NCBI RefSeq assembly: GCF_001540865.1
Contig: NC_033639.1
Span: 10,714,432-10,778,431 of the forward strand
From: Ananas comosus
Lineage: Eukaryota > Streptophyta > Magnoliopsida > Poales > Bromeliaceae
DNA length: 64,000 nucleotides
Direction of reading: 5' to 3'
Positions 23,870 through 34,912 of the stretch are shown in pieces. Position numbers and translations under genes: made by a program. Within the stretch, counting starts at the first letter, position 1. Every line of letters begins with the position of its first letter. Below the pieces are notes generated by a model. That model saw only the letters and a list, made by a program, of their open reading frames with translations, was not told where the DNA came from and did no database searches.

Positions 23870-24553
23870 TTAGGAAAAAGAAAAATGGTCTAGACGTTGT
23901 ATATACTATACTATGCAGTCATAGAATTTCTCTCTTTTTTTCATGTTCTTGTGCAAATCAGTTATAACATGCCCTTAAATAAACAATGAGATGTATTAAA
24001 TAAGATGTTTATTTATCCAAACACTCTTATATAAACATATCATAACGATAAAACTTTTAATTAACGGGGTTGTTTTGGTTCATTATTTCAGGTCGTAGTT
24101 GGAATACTGATCGGAATTAAATTTGGGTCAGATGGTGTGGGCACCATATCCAAGCCATATGCGATCGGTGTGGTGAGCTGCATCTGCTTCTTTGTGTCTG
24201 CATTCGACTGGTCGTGGGGCCCGCTCGGGTGGCTTGTCCCCAGCGAGATCTACCCGCTAGAGGTCCGCTCGGCGGGGCAGAGCATCACGGTGTCGGTGAA
24301 CATGCTCTTCACCTTTATCGTAGCGCAGACCTTCCTCCCTATGCTTTGCCACTTCAAGTTCGGCCTCTTCTTCTTCTTCGCTGCATGCGAGACGATCATG
24401 ACCGTCTACGTCACTTTGTTCCTCCCCGAGACGAAGAACATCCCCATTGAGGAGATGGACCGGATCTGGAAGAAGCATTGGTACTGGTCCAGGTTTGTGA
24501 CCGATGTTCCTGGTGGTGATCATGAGATGACTAAACCCAAGTCCAGTGTATAG
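21984..24553 (+). CDS. H+/monosaccharide symporter, STP (MST) family, 514 aa
   Basis: Exons: 21984-22113, 22251-22573, 22858-23487, 24092-24553. The joined frame is 515 codons with stop, the normal length for plant sugar transport proteins. It starts [17 protein letters not shown], followed by TM1 with [13 protein letters not shown]. Family marks follow in order: [93 protein letters not shown] and [12 protein letters not shown]. These are major-facilitator sugar-porter signatures, and twelve membrane segments are expected. It should import glucose-type hexoses with protons across the plasma membrane; I cannot tell the exact substrate or tissue. Exon 3 is strongly GC-rich at third positions, a monocot trait. 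Confidence 0.95.
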
Positions 24554-25350
24554 ATCAAGTCCACCATATACACGAATAAATCCATTTTTACTGGTTCCTT
24601 GACCTGCAAATTCCTGCATGTTTGTAATTGGCGTGTTTGTATGTTTACCCGACGACCTTTAATTGGTTAGAAAATTCTGTTTCTTTGCAAAAAAGAAAAA
24701 ATTCTGCAAGTCCAAAGCGGCAAACGCGTTGAAATTTTTAAGTTTGCTGATACAGAAGGAAAGTAGTTGGTCAGGCTTGAGGATGGGCCTGTTTTCAGCC
24801 TTGAATTTCCACCCCGACAGTTGAAAACCCCATTCTTTTGTATGTCTAAGATTTCGTTTGGGATTGCGAGGAGATTGCATTATGTGCGGTGAGAAAATAC
24901 ATTTAAAAAATAATCTACTTGTTTCCGTACGTAACATTGCATTCCGCATATCGCGATGAGTCGGTTACGATATATTTTCTGCGGTCCCACCGGAGAACGC
25001 AAAAATATATCCCTATATTCTTTTTTCTCAACTCCATTTTATCTAATAACGTTAGATAGATTTTAATACCAAACTAAGCCTAAGGCTTTGGTCAAATTAT
25101 GTTGTATGATATTTGCATTTGTTTCCCTCAAATTTCTTTTGGAGTAAAATCATTGGGCCAACTTAAAAGCATTTTAAAAAAGATACACATCTTTCTACTC
25201 TTTAGACGGTTCTCTAGGATTTTGGCGTCATCTTATCAAATAGCAGGGAGGCCTGAATGACAATTTTTGGAGGTCTCTACCTATTGATTATGCAAATAAA
25301 GATCTCTGAGGAATTATAAATTACAGTGCTTCTTGCTTTGTTTGGTTGGA
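24554..25350. other. 3' flank of transporter with MITE-like block
   Basis: From about 24848 to 25075 a block starts atttcgtttgggattgcgag and ends accaaactaagcctaag, with weakly inverted ends. A similar start occurs at 44886. No gene is seen. Confidence 0.35.
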
Positions 25351-25510
25351 TTTTTTTTTTTTTTTAAGAGAGAGATAGTAAAATATCTGTTTCGTTTATT
25401 TTTTTAAAAAAAATAAATTTAGATAGAAATATGAATCAATTAGGATTCGAATTCAAGATCTCGGGTATCAACTATCAAGCTTTTTGTCATTTGTGTTAGA
25501 GATGGTTGGT
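25351..25510 (-). mobile_element. tRNA-derived SINE, copy 2, diverged
   Basis: The minus strand aligns with the SINE at 18463-18620: CCATCTCTAACACAAATGAC, then TGATAGTTGATACCCGAGA, a mutated B-box region TTGAATTCGAATCC, and CTATCTCTCTCTTAAAAA with an A-tail. Its flanks are an imperfect duplication (gtgcttcttgctttgtt left, gtgctttttgttttgtt right, the left copy slightly separated from the tail). It is older than copy 1. Confidence 0.8.
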
Positions 25511-26382
25511 GTGCTTTTTGTTTTGTTAAAGCAATTGTGTAAATATATTTTTATGTTTCTTCTTCGAAAAATGTTTTGTTATGTTCACAAGTGCTATAAA
25601 ACTGTCTTACAGTTGCTAGACTATACACCTGCATACTACGAAATATCAGAAAATATCAACCAATGAAAGCAAGTTATTAGAAGAAAATTTGGCATCATTG
25701 AGACGAACAGCCGTTTTCAAGGGATTGGGAGAGTGCGCGCTCTCTTCTACGCAAAGGATGGGGGCTTCGTGGCGGGATTGAGCTCAATGTTTGGGACTTG
25801 GGATGGCCAAGTTGATTAAACCACTATTTGTTCTACATAGAGAGGTGGATCGTTGAGTAACTCTTCAGAACTGATACTATATTTTACCATTCTAATAATC
25901 AAATTTTATCAAATTAAGAGTATTTTCTTTTTGTTTCTAAAAATACATAAATGAAGAATCCAACTCCGGAACTTTAATTGGCTAGTCACACTCTGATAAA
26001 CCAGAATTTATCAAATTAAGAAATCAATAAATAATTCTACGTTATTAGTAGTTAGTACCCCTATTTATTTATTTATTTATTTGTTTGTTTGACCATTAAA
26101 TCACATAGGAGCGTCCTCGCCCGAGCCGTTCAGAATCCACATCAACGCGCCCATGTTTGCCCACCTCCAAACGTCTAATTTTTTTTTTTTTGCTTTCGTT
26201 TCCCTCCAACGGTCAAAAACGCACAGAACAAAACACCCTCCCACCTGATCTCCCCTTTCCTCATATCCCCCATCATTTCCCCTTTTCCAAGAACGAATCC
26301 AAAAGAAAGCCTCTCCAAAATCACCCTCTCCCTCCGACATCCTCCCCCCAGGCCTCCGCCGAGCAGCTGTTGGAGTGGGTGG

Positions 26383-26417
<35 letters not shown>

Positions 26418-26452
26418 GCGACGATCCCTTTTTCTCGTCACAACTGCAGAAG
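25511..26452 (+). promoter_or_regulatory. Upstream region and 5' leader of the 544-aa protein gene
   Basis: No gene is seen. A (TTTA)n stretch lies at 26063-26083 and a (CT)n tract at 26384-26413 in the leader. The longer frame that opens at 26375 runs through this CT tract (a Leu-Ser repeat), so I reject that start. Confidence 0.5.
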
Positions 26453-28087
26453 ATGAGTCTTCTCCAGTATCCAGATGCGGCCAAGTCCGAGAACCTCCAG
26501 GTATGGAACAACGCCGCTTTCGACGGCGCCGCCGCGTCCGGGGTGTGCTCCGATGCCCCCGCCTCCGCCGCAAAGCATCTTCTCCGGGCGGCGCCTCCTC
26601 CTCTCCAACCCCTCTCCGCCAACCGGCCCGATCGGCTCGATCTCGATCCGATCAAGGAGAACCGCAGCCCCGTCCCCCGTAAGAAATCTCCCGCTCCCGC
26701 TCCCGCTCCCACGGTCGCCGCGAAGAGGGCGCCCCGAGTGGCCTTCAAGGAGCAGCCCGGTGCCGTCGAGGATGAGATCGAGAAGATCGAGAAGGAAGTG
26801 GAGAGGCTGTCGGCGAGGCTCCAAGAACTCCGGCTCAAGAAGGGGGAGGGGGACAGGGACTCCCACGCTTCTTCTGCCGCCGCCGCCGCGGAGAAGCGCG
26901 GCCGGATCGTGCCGGCGAAGTTCATGGACCCGACGAAACAGAGCGCGGCGGCGGAATCTCCGGCACCGGACAGGACCCGCCAAAGAGGGGTAAGTCTCGG
27001 GCCGCTGGAAATATTAGGGAGCCCATGCCCGGCAGCACTGCTGAGCCGGAAGCAGTGCTCGATGCAGAAAGGCGCTCGGGCCTCGACAAGGATTGAGGAA
27101 TCCCCAGCAACTGCAAAATCACGGCGCAGAGGACTCAGCCTTGGCCCACTGGACATCCACGGGAGCATCAAATCCAAGCCGCTCGGTAAGCCGGCAGCCA
27201 CTCCTCCTCCTCCTCCTCCTCCTCCGCAATCGGTGCAGAGTCGCAGGAGATCGTCGGTCTTTAAGAAGCTCGAAGGCATTGAAGAGAAGAGGAGCAGTCC
27301 GCAATCTCGTCCGCCGGCGGCTGCTAAGGCTTTGGATACGAGGAAGGGGACTGCCAAGTCCGCAGGACCGATGCCGATAGGGGTTCGGCCGAGAGGCGTC
27401 CTCAGTACGGAGATAGCCACCAGCAGCAGCATCCAAACGCTGCAACAGAACAAGCTTCCGCACGCCAAAGAGAAGCCGGTGAAGGGAGACAAGCAACGGA
27501 GCTCGAGCGCCAGTCCCAAGTCTCGCAAGCAATCAGCTGCTAAAGCCTCCGAGCTGAGAAAAGGGATAGCAACTGCTGGGGCAGCCAAGAAGCCGGTCAA
27601 AAGAGATGGTGCTTCGCTGTCGGTGATTAAACCAAAAGCTCTTTTCCGTGGTGACGAGAATACAGCTGGTGCTGATAAAGGACCTTCAAAAAGTACCAAA
27701 TTTAGAGTCGTGGCGAGTCGGTACAGCCTCGCCCCATCAAGGGTTGGGGGAGGCGAGCCGGAGAGCAAGCGGCGGAAGTGGTCATTGCCGGAGGCTAATA
27801 CGAGCCAATTAGAGTCTCAAGTGAGGGAGGGGGAGATTATAGATGATGATATGCAGGCCAATCAGATGCACTCGACATCCGGTGGACAGTCTCCTTCATC
27901 GGTTACGAAGGTTGCTGAAATGCTCCCGAGAATCAAGACATTGCGATGCACGATCGAAAGCCCTCGTGATTCAGGATGTGCGAAAAGAGTTGCCGAATTG
28001 GTTGGAAGGAAACCGTATTTCGGTGCGGCAGAGGGGGATGAAGGTGTTTCATCCTTTCCAGAGCTGAACTTTGAAGAGGAAGAGTAA
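26453..28087 (+). CDS. Basic plant protein with coiled coil and internal repeat, function unknown, 544 aa
   Basis: This is an intronless frame of 545 codons starting MSLLQYPDAAKSENLQVW. A short coiled coil lies at about residues 105-129 (EDEIEKIEKEVERLSARLQE), followed by RIVPAKFMD. A motif of the form R-x-R-G-V/L-S-L-G-P-L-E/D-I is present twice, near residues 177 and 224. The rest is Ser-, Lys- and Pro-rich and probably disordered, with basic patches (SKRRKWSLPE near 440) that could be nuclear signals. The C-terminus is folded-looking (LPRIKTLRCTIESPRDSG, AKRVAELVGRKPYF) and ends FPELNFEEEE. I do not recognise a named family; a nuclear or cytoskeletal role is only a guess from composition. 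Confidence 0.85.
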   Translation: MSLLQYPDAAKSENLQVWNNAAFDGAAASGVCSDAPASAAKHLLRAAPPPLQPLSANRPDRLDLDPIKENRSPVPRKKSPAPAPAPTVAAKRAPRVAFKEQPGAVEDEIEKIEKEVERLSARLQELRLKKGEGDRDSHASSAAAAAEKRGRIVPAKFMDPTKQSAAAESPAPDRTRQRGVSLGPLEILGSPCPAALLSRKQCSMQKGARASTRIEESPATAKSRRRGLSLGPLDIHGSIKSKPLGKPAATPPPPPPPPQSVQSRRRSSVFKKLEGIEEKRSSPQSRPPAAAKALDTRKGTAKSAGPMPIGVRPRGVLSTEIATSSSIQTLQQNKLPHAKEKPVKGDKQRSSSASPKSRKQSAAKASELRKGIATAGAAKKPVKRDGASLSVIKPKALFRGDENTAGADKGPSKSTKFRVVASRYSLAPSRVGGGEPESKRRKWSLPEANTSQLESQVREGEIIDDDMQANQMHSTSGGQSPSSVTKVAEMLPRIKTLRCTIESPRDSGCAKRVAELVGRKPYFGAAEGDEGVSSFPELNFEEEE

Positions 28088-29300
28088 TTTCAGTTTAATT
28101 CTAATGTCCTTCCCATCCTATCCCTATCAGTTACTGGTGTTAACAAGAGTGTTGCAGTGCTACCTCTTGAGAATCATAGATATTGTTTTGTTTCAGTGAT
28201 GATATAAGTGTTAACGTTCTTTTCTTTTGTTGGGGGTTAGTTTGTGCTTTTTGAAATTGAATTCGGTTTTGCGGTCGGCGATGTATATCAGGATTGTGCT
28301 GTTCTGCAAAGATAGTAATCTTTCTTTCGCTTACATGTGACATTTTTTATCCCTTTTTTTTTTTTTTTCCCTCTTGAGGGAAGGCCAGTCTCTTCTTTGT
28401 TTTCGGTTGATTGGTTTGAGCACAACTTGGTATGCTTTACTCTTTCGGTATCTGTTCGAATGCTCAAATCTTAAGAGTAGATATCTCTTTGAATGAACTG
28501 GGTTTGAGATAAGCAACATAGTTCTGTGATTCGCAGCTGTGAAATAGTAAAGAAGAAAAAAAATCATATCCAAAGTTCTGAAGTTGTAACACGTTGTCCA
28601 TACATAAGAGTATCGTCCATACATATGCAAAACTAGCCGAAGTACTAGAGAAACAAGGGGAACATGCATGAAAATATAATGAGACAAACATGGATGAAAA
28701 TATAATGAGACAAACATGGATGAAAATATAATGAGACAATTGATGTGCATTATCATCGAATTTTTTTAAAAAAATCTACAATTCAACAGAATAAACTGAT
28801 AGCAGATTAAACAAATAAAATGAGCAATCAAGAGTGTATTAATTTTTTAAACAAAATTAAGAGGTCTATTTCAAAATGGCCTTGTTGAGGGGTTCTTAGT
28901 ATATTTTGCGCTGCAAAAATATGATGTAGAAATAGCAAGCATCAAAATTCTCTCTTCAGAGCTGTCCAATGCAGCCACCCGAATATTGGGCCCACGTTTT
29001 ATTGGACCAGGCTAAATCTAATCTTATGTTAGACTGATATAGATCTAACTGGCCCAGATCCACTCTACCAGGTCTATTTTTGGGCTATTTGCTAATCCAC
29101 CTGAAATTGAAAGATTACCCGCACAGCGAATATTCGCCAACGAAACCAACTGTCCACTTTTAAGTGGGGCTAAAATGGGTCTGGACTGGGGCCTAAATGT
29201 GGGCTTTTTGGTACTTGTGTTTAGGCTGAGTCTAGGCCCAAAATTTGGCCTAACGTTGGCCTATTCGGATTGCGCAAATTTGGTCCTTAGCGTCCGTGAG
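28088..29300. other. 3' flank and intergenic DNA with a 26-bp tandem repeat
   Basis: About three units of atgaaaatataatgagacaaacatgg lie at 28664-28738. No gene is seen. Confidence 0.6.
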
Positions 29301-29319
29301 TGCCCATAGATCAGATTTC

Positions 29320-29460
29320 ATAGGCCGGGCCGAATCCAATCCCCGTTTCGGTCGGGCTAGATCGAGGTGGGCCTTATCGAAGCTCAAGATCCGATCCGCA
29401 TTGGTGAAGTCTATTTTTTGGTTGTTTCGTTTCTTTACCCGAAATGGAAAGTTTTCAGTT
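29320..29460 (+). repeat. Dispersed repeat, copy A
   Basis: About 140 bp starting taggccgggccgaatc and ending acccgaaatggaaagttttcag recurs in direct orientation at 30525-30656. Both contain GTCGAAG/ATCGAAGC and TCTATTTTTTGG-like segments. It may be a fragment of an unknown element. Confidence 0.75.
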
Positions 29461-30524
29461 TGGCATCCTCATTGTGACTATTTTCCCTCATATATTTTAT
29501 TGATTTAGATTTTTTTTTTCCCATCAATTAAATTGCATGCTTTTGTAAATACGAATAAATTTTACTATTTTTTAATGCTTCTTTAGCTGAGGGAGTGCAT
29601 ATTTCGCTACATGTTTGTGGCTAATGGCTAATAAAACTGTGAATTTTAACGGCTTATAATTTGCTTCACTCGTTAAATACATCTCACACTCTTATATGCA
29701 TGTGATATATCTAGTCCAAACTCAATAGCCACGTAGAAATAGTGTGCCTCATTGATGGTCATTGAATCAATGGATTTTCTTTTTATGAACAAGAAAAGAA
29801 TTTAATATATTTGTCGTGCTTATCTGTGTCTTAATTTCCTGCTATATTGGAGTGAGCTCAAATAACATTATATGATATATATAATCGTAACTTGTGTTAT
29901 ATTGCTATAGTGAACAAAAATGTTAAGCTGATTAGATTGGGTGCTAATTATTGATTTCAAAAAAAAAAAAGATGCAGCCATCTTTTGTGTATTTTTTTAT
30001 TTTCGTTTTTAAGTCAATTCTTCTCAAAATCTCCTGTAATCTATAATTGAATACACAAAATAACTCATTATAAATAACGAAGATACGGTATAATACTGCA
30101 TACAGTAGATAGATGCAAAAGGAAAGAACAAGAAGGGAAATCCGCATAATAATAGCAATAAACATATATTATTACGCGGTCGTGCGAAACGATTGAAGCA
30201 AGGGAGGGCGGTGTGGTCACCGCTTAGTAAGTGTAAGCGCATTCACCCCATTTCTGTACTCCACGTATAATTAAAAATCGCGCCGCGAAATGGGCAGATA
30301 GGGGGTGTGTGGGTAGGGTGAGCTCACCGACTACACGGCCTGGGCAGGACGCGGACCGGACGAACCCGCCCTAAACCCTCTTAGCGGTCCACGCAGACGA
30401 GGCCCCACTGGGAGACAGTGGAGGGCCTTGCCCATTGGGCCAGATCCACCCGGCGGAACTGGGCCTGCAGGAGTCCGGTCCAAGTAGCGACCATACGCGC
30501 TGTCCCAAAGATCTGGCCTACTAG
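29461..30524. other. Intergenic AT-rich DNA
   Basis: No gene or named element is recognised. The stretch at 30240-30520 is GC-richer and includes a run of short GGCC-containing words just before repeat copy B. Confidence 0.6.
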
Positions 30525-30656
30525 GCTAGGCCGAATCAAATCTATTTTGGGCCGCTGTAGGTCGAAGTGGGCCTCGTCGAAGCCCAACATCCATATTTGG
30601 TAAAGTCTACTTTTGGGCTGTTTCGTTTTTTACCCGAAATGGAAAGTTTTCAGTTT
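30525..30656 (+). repeat. Dispersed repeat, copy B
   Basis: Direct copy of 29320-29460, starting ctaggccgaatcaaat and ending acccgaaatggaaagttttcag. The sequences after the shared end differ, so the repeat has a defined right boundary. Confidence 0.75.
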
Positions 30657-32060
30657 TAGCTAGGTATATAGTACGGCGAACCTTCGTTCACAGATCCGGG
30701 ACGTAGTATCTTATATATACATTTTTCAGCCTAATCTTTTTCTGAAATAGGTAGTCATTTTGAGACCCCTTAATAACTTTTATCTCAATTTGTTATTCTC
30801 ATTATTTTTGTCAATTAAATTATAAATTTTGTTAAACTTAACGGCAACCGCTAGATTTAATAGTGTTGCATGTTTCCTCATCTGATTGCTTTAGATAGCC
30901 CGGCCAAATAGCCACCGATAGATTCTTAATATGGTAGAGAACATCGAAAAGAAATTTGTTTGAAATCGATATGGTTAAATCATTGGTAAGTGGTTAAACG
31001 TAGTTAGCTTAATTCCACTTATTAACTTTTTTAAGTTCCATTTATTAAAAGATCACTGTCCAGAAGCTCCATACTGGTGAACTAAAAAAGCATATCAGAG
31101 GCAGCTTGTGCTACTATCTATCTGTTTTATCTTATGATTGCAGCCGTTGAGTCCGTTAGGGGGAATGATTAAGAGAGACAAAAAGGACAGCAAGCTTTAG
31201 CACGTAATTAGCTGCCATCCACATGCTGTTGGTGAAAGGGACAAGCGATACTTTCAGAATCGTGGGCCAGTTTTGTCTTTGATTCTGCGCATCTGCTATG
31301 TAAACATTCTCGAGAATTCACCATGCGAGCATTTGACATTCCCATCTCAACTTACCTCGCCTATGAATTTTACCATACAGAATCTGTAGGGATAGAAACA
31401 GAGAACTGCAGAATCCCAGAAACATCCAAATGCTTTAAGGGTAGTAGCTGCTTTAGTCAATTGACCCTTTCTGCAAAGCAGCAGCCAAAACCTTCTGAAG
31501 CAACACTACAGAAAACACACTGCTTCATTAATTCCTTTAGGTAGTTTCTGAGGGAGACCTGCAATGAAAAACCATGTGGCCCAAGCAACTTCGAATAATT
31601 TGACACCGTAAGGCTGTCAAACCAAATACATGCTTGCATGTGTTAATCTTCGTCCGCTCATTTCTTAATAGCTTGCAGATTCCCAAAAGTTGCTATTTTG
31701 CTGGACAGTCCTAAAGTTGGCGGGGAGATGGAAAATAATTATTTATGATAAAAGGCGTGGTGATTATTAAACCAGAGAAGCAAAAAATTCCTGTTAGTTT
31801 TCTTAGCTTCCCTTTCAACATATCACATAATTAGTTTTACATGGACAATGTTATTAAAGATACATTCATACATACATATGCAGATCTGTACTTTTGTGCT
31901 TCTCAAAACTGGTAGGAAGAAGCGTGGAAATTTCACTGAAAGCTGACAGAAATCTTTTGAGGGTAAAAAGAAGCCAAGTTTAGAAGGAGCAAATGATGGA
32001 TTGGCAGACAATTGAAAAAAACTCAAAATATGCACTACAGATCTGAGCTATGGATAGAAC
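30657..32060. other. Intergenic DNA, includes 3'UTR of the ARM-repeat gene
   Basis: The minus-strand ARM gene ends at 32061, so its 3'UTR lies just left of it. Nothing else is supported. Confidence 0.6.
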
Positions 32061-33800
32061 TCACAGGCTCCAGATTCCATTCAGGATGCTACGAAATCTG
32101 TTACCGGAAAGCTTCTTGATGATTTTCTTGGCATCCACAATACCAGAGTCTGCTAACTTTTCTAGACGACAAATATACCCAGAAGCCATGATCTTTCTCC
32201 TTCCACTGTTGCTGTCGGTTAAGGACATCAATATAGAGAGAAAACACTTTGTTGTCGCTGATTTCTCCTCGTTTGGATCAAGCAATCGCATGACTTGGTT
32301 GACATTGTGGTCATCTTGAATGAAAGCCTTACGATTTGATTGAATTGAGATCAAACTGCAGAGTGCTTCGGCTGCAGTTTCTCTGACTAAGGAAGATTTG
32401 GCTTCAAGCGACCTTACTAACTCTGGCATAAACCCTGCTTTGCCCATTGACTTCTTGTACTCCTCAGAGATCTTACAAAGATGAGTCACGGCTTTTACTG
32501 CCGATTCTTGGATTGAAATCTCACCATTTCTTAGAAAGAAAAGGACCCAGTCAAGGAAAGCAGTGGCCATCAAAATATTCATCGAAGTAGTCGAAGAGAA
32601 GTAGAAGAATTCAATAGCACTGAGAGCAACCTCTCTTGACTTTAATGAGTAAGGAGAATCAGGATCTAATAAATGAACGAGTGATTCAAGCACCCCAGCA
32701 TTAATTACTATTTGCTTGAAACTAACATCCTCCAAAGCCATTTCATACAAGAATCTTATTGCTCGAGTCTGACACTCTTCTTCCTTCAGTCCCAAGAGCT
32801 TTACGAGAATCGAAACTATTCCCTCTTCTATCATGAACCTCTTTATCTCCTCAACTCTGCTAAGGTTCCGTAATACACCACAAGCTGAAGAAATCAAGTC
32901 ACTGCTGCTCCCAACGTTACTGCAGATTTTAAGCAGTACTGTAACACCACCATGGGCAGAGATCGACCATGCATTGTCCGAATTCTCAGTCAAATTACTC
33001 AAAGCTTGAGCTGCTTTTCCTTTCCCCACTTTGCTTCCCACCTCCAAAACCCGAAGAAGTGGGGCAATAACACCACCTGTAACTAGAACTCCTCTGTATG
33101 AACGGAATTCCGCAACCAGTGAAATGGCCCCAGCTGCCTCCTCTTGAATGATCAGATCTCCAAATTCAAGAAAATTGATGAGAAGGCTAACAAAATCAGC
33201 CTTTTCAAGCACAACAATTTTTATGTACTTCTCGTCCTCGCACAGAACTTCATGAAGAGTAACCAAGGTCTGAGCTTTTATATCCGAGTCCCCAACCCTT
33301 AGCCTCAAGAACAGATCCTTCAGATAGAATCGCATATCGTCTAGGGTAGCACCAGCAGTAGGCCTTACTGGGACTATTGCTTGGCTATGTATAAGAACCC
33401 CAGAACCACATATTTCTGTTAAGTGCTTGATGTGGACGTCTAGCTTGGAGCTGATGAGATCGAGATCGCTCCTCAAAAGGAGCTTCCCAACACTACAAGA
33501 TTCATCGCTGCATCGATCAATAAGTACTTGGATGTTATTCAATGTTGAAACAAGTGATTGTAGAGATAGAGAGAGTGCAGGATTGTCGCCAAAATTGTTG
33601 ACATCGGCAGTTGCACATAAGCCAGAGGTCAGCTGCTCGAGCTTGTCTCGGATCAATTGCCATTTACCAGGGAAGCGTCGGACGGAGTAGCTAGAGGAGA
33701 TCAAGGAGTTCAAGAGTTGGGATAGTTCCCAGATGCTGGTCTCATGTTCAATTGATAAGCCGAGTCTTTCTTCCTTTGCTTCTTTCATCTCTGAGTTCAT
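32061..33800 (-). CDS. Armadillo-repeat protein, plant vacuolar-protein-8-like, 579 aa
   Basis: Single-exon gene. The first ~120 residues are helical (SIWELSQLLNSLISSS, IQVLIDRCSDESCSVGKLLL) and match my memory of the N-terminal domain found ahead of ARM repeats in plant U-box-like proteins. No U-box is present. From about residue 150 onward there are tandem ARM repeats, seen as FGDLIIQEEAAGAISLVAEF, GKGKAAQALSNLTEN, SSACGVLRNLSRVEEIKRFM and VRETAAEALCSLISIQSNRKA. ARM superhelices bind peptides, so a scaffold role is likely, but the partner is unknown. A possible 5'UTR intron donor (CAG/GTAAGTT) lies at 33892/33891 on the minus strand. Confidence 0.9.
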   Translation of the reverse strand: MNSEMKEAKEERLGLSIEHETSIWELSQLLNSLISSSYSVRRFPGKWQLIRDKLEQLTSGLCATADVNNFGDNPALSLSLQSLVSTLNNIQVLIDRCSDESCSVGKLLLRSDLDLISSKLDVHIKHLTEICGSGVLIHSQAIVPVRPTAGATLDDMRFYLKDLFLRLRVGDSDIKAQTLVTLHEVLCEDEKYIKIVVLEKADFVSLLINFLEFGDLIIQEEAAGAISLVAEFRSYRGVLVTGGVIAPLLRVLEVGSKVGKGKAAQALSNLTENSDNAWSISAHGGVTVLLKICSNVGSSSDLISSACGVLRNLSRVEEIKRFMIEEGIVSILVKLLGLKEEECQTRAIRFLYEMALEDVSFKQIVINAGVLESLVHLLDPDSPYSLKSREVALSAIEFFYFSSTTSMNILMATAFLDWVLFFLRNGEISIQESAVKAVTHLCKISEEYKKSMGKAGFMPELVRSLEAKSSLVRETAAEALCSLISIQSNRKAFIQDDHNVNQVMRLLDPNEEKSATTKCFLSILMSLTDSNSGRRKIMASGYICRLEKLADSGIVDAKKIIKKLSGNRFRSILNGIWSL

Positions 33801-34604
33801 GGGAAAATAGTTATCTCTCTTTCCATGAAGATAGAGGTAGTATAGACTGAGAAAGAAGGGATGGAGTTTTCACTCGGTTGAGGAACTTACCTGTTGCCTT
33901 CTCAACTGTTGATTAGTTCTATTTCTATCCATGCATGACCTGCTGCCTTTTGTATCTTCCAATGGTCTTGGGCTCATGAGTTCTTTTCTTTTTTTTTTTT
34001 TTTCTCTGAGATAGACTTGAGCTCATGAATTGGTAACTGAATTCTGACATTAGTATTTGCGAATTTACTGAGTTAACCTTTTGGATGGTAGATTAATGGA
34101 GGGTAGTTTGGTCAGATGGGAATACCGGTGAAGCTGGATGCCCACGATGATAGGGTGGGTGGGAACATCAAGAGTTGATCATTGGTGGAAGTGATGTTTA
34201 TTGTGTGTGATCATGAAAAATGTCTCGAGTACTTTGTGAGTAAAAAAGAAGAAATGTCATGGAAGGTATACCAACTAATTTATGTAGTTGAATATATGGT
34301 TATAATGTAATGATGTTCGATGTACACCTAAATGGGAATAAAAAGAAGAATATAGAATCTGATCCAGGCACTCTAGAAAAGATTTGTTGGGCATGGTTCT
34401 TCCTTTCAGAAATATGCACATGAAGAGTACTGTTATTTAGCTAAAAAAACCAGATGCTGGTGTTGGTTCTTCAGCTTGTACCAGAATTCACTGACATATA
34501 TCCCGCTATACCATCTTATACTCAACAAACAAGTTAATAAAATCGATTGCAGATCCCTCCTGTTAAAGAAAGGTCGATTATATTTGTACCCTCTAGTTTC
34601 CTAA
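33801..34604 (-). promoter_or_regulatory. 5' leader and promoter region of the ARM-repeat gene
   Basis: The leader probably contains an intron with donor at 33891. Upstream is a poly-T tract (33988-34001) and ordinary AT-rich DNA up to the MITE. Confidence 0.4.
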
Positions 34605-34909
34605 GCATCCCTTTGGTTCGGGGTTAAGGGGTGGAATAACCCCTTAACCCCGAAGTTATTTCCAAACACTCAATTTGGGGGGTGGGGTTAGCTAATCCCA
34701 CCCCACCTCACTACTCCAACCAAACAAAACACTATTTTACCCACTATCCTTTTTATCCCACCTACTCCAACCAAACATTATTTTACCTATAGCTAGACTA
34801 AACCCAATTCTCAACCAAACATAAAATTACTCTAACCTCACTTTAACCCTGAATTTAACTTTATCCCTGGAATAACAAGTTTTTACTTAACCCCGAACCA
34901 AACGGTGGC
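34605..34909. mobile_element. Tourist-like MITE, 305 bp, TAA target duplication
   Basis: The left end GCATCCCTTTGGTTCGGGG and the reverse of the right end GCCACCGTTTGGTTCGGGG are matched terminal inverted repeats. TAA flanks both sides (34602-34604 and 34910-34912). A 3-bp TAA/TTA duplication fits PIF/Harbinger (Tourist) elements. There are internal GGGGTTAAGG / CCTTAACCCC palindromes and no coding sequence. A relative is truncated at the window start. Confidence 0.8.
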
Positions 34910-34912
34910 TAA

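Noticed and set aside
26375..26452. N-terminal extension MGGPLSLSLSL of the 544-aa protein
   Set aside because: It translates a (CT)n leader tract; the ATG at 26453 begins normal protein sequence.
26101..27768. 555-codon minus-strand frame opposite the 544-aa gene
   Set aside because: It is the antisense shadow of a GC-rich coding frame, with no domain and a repeat-encoded segment.
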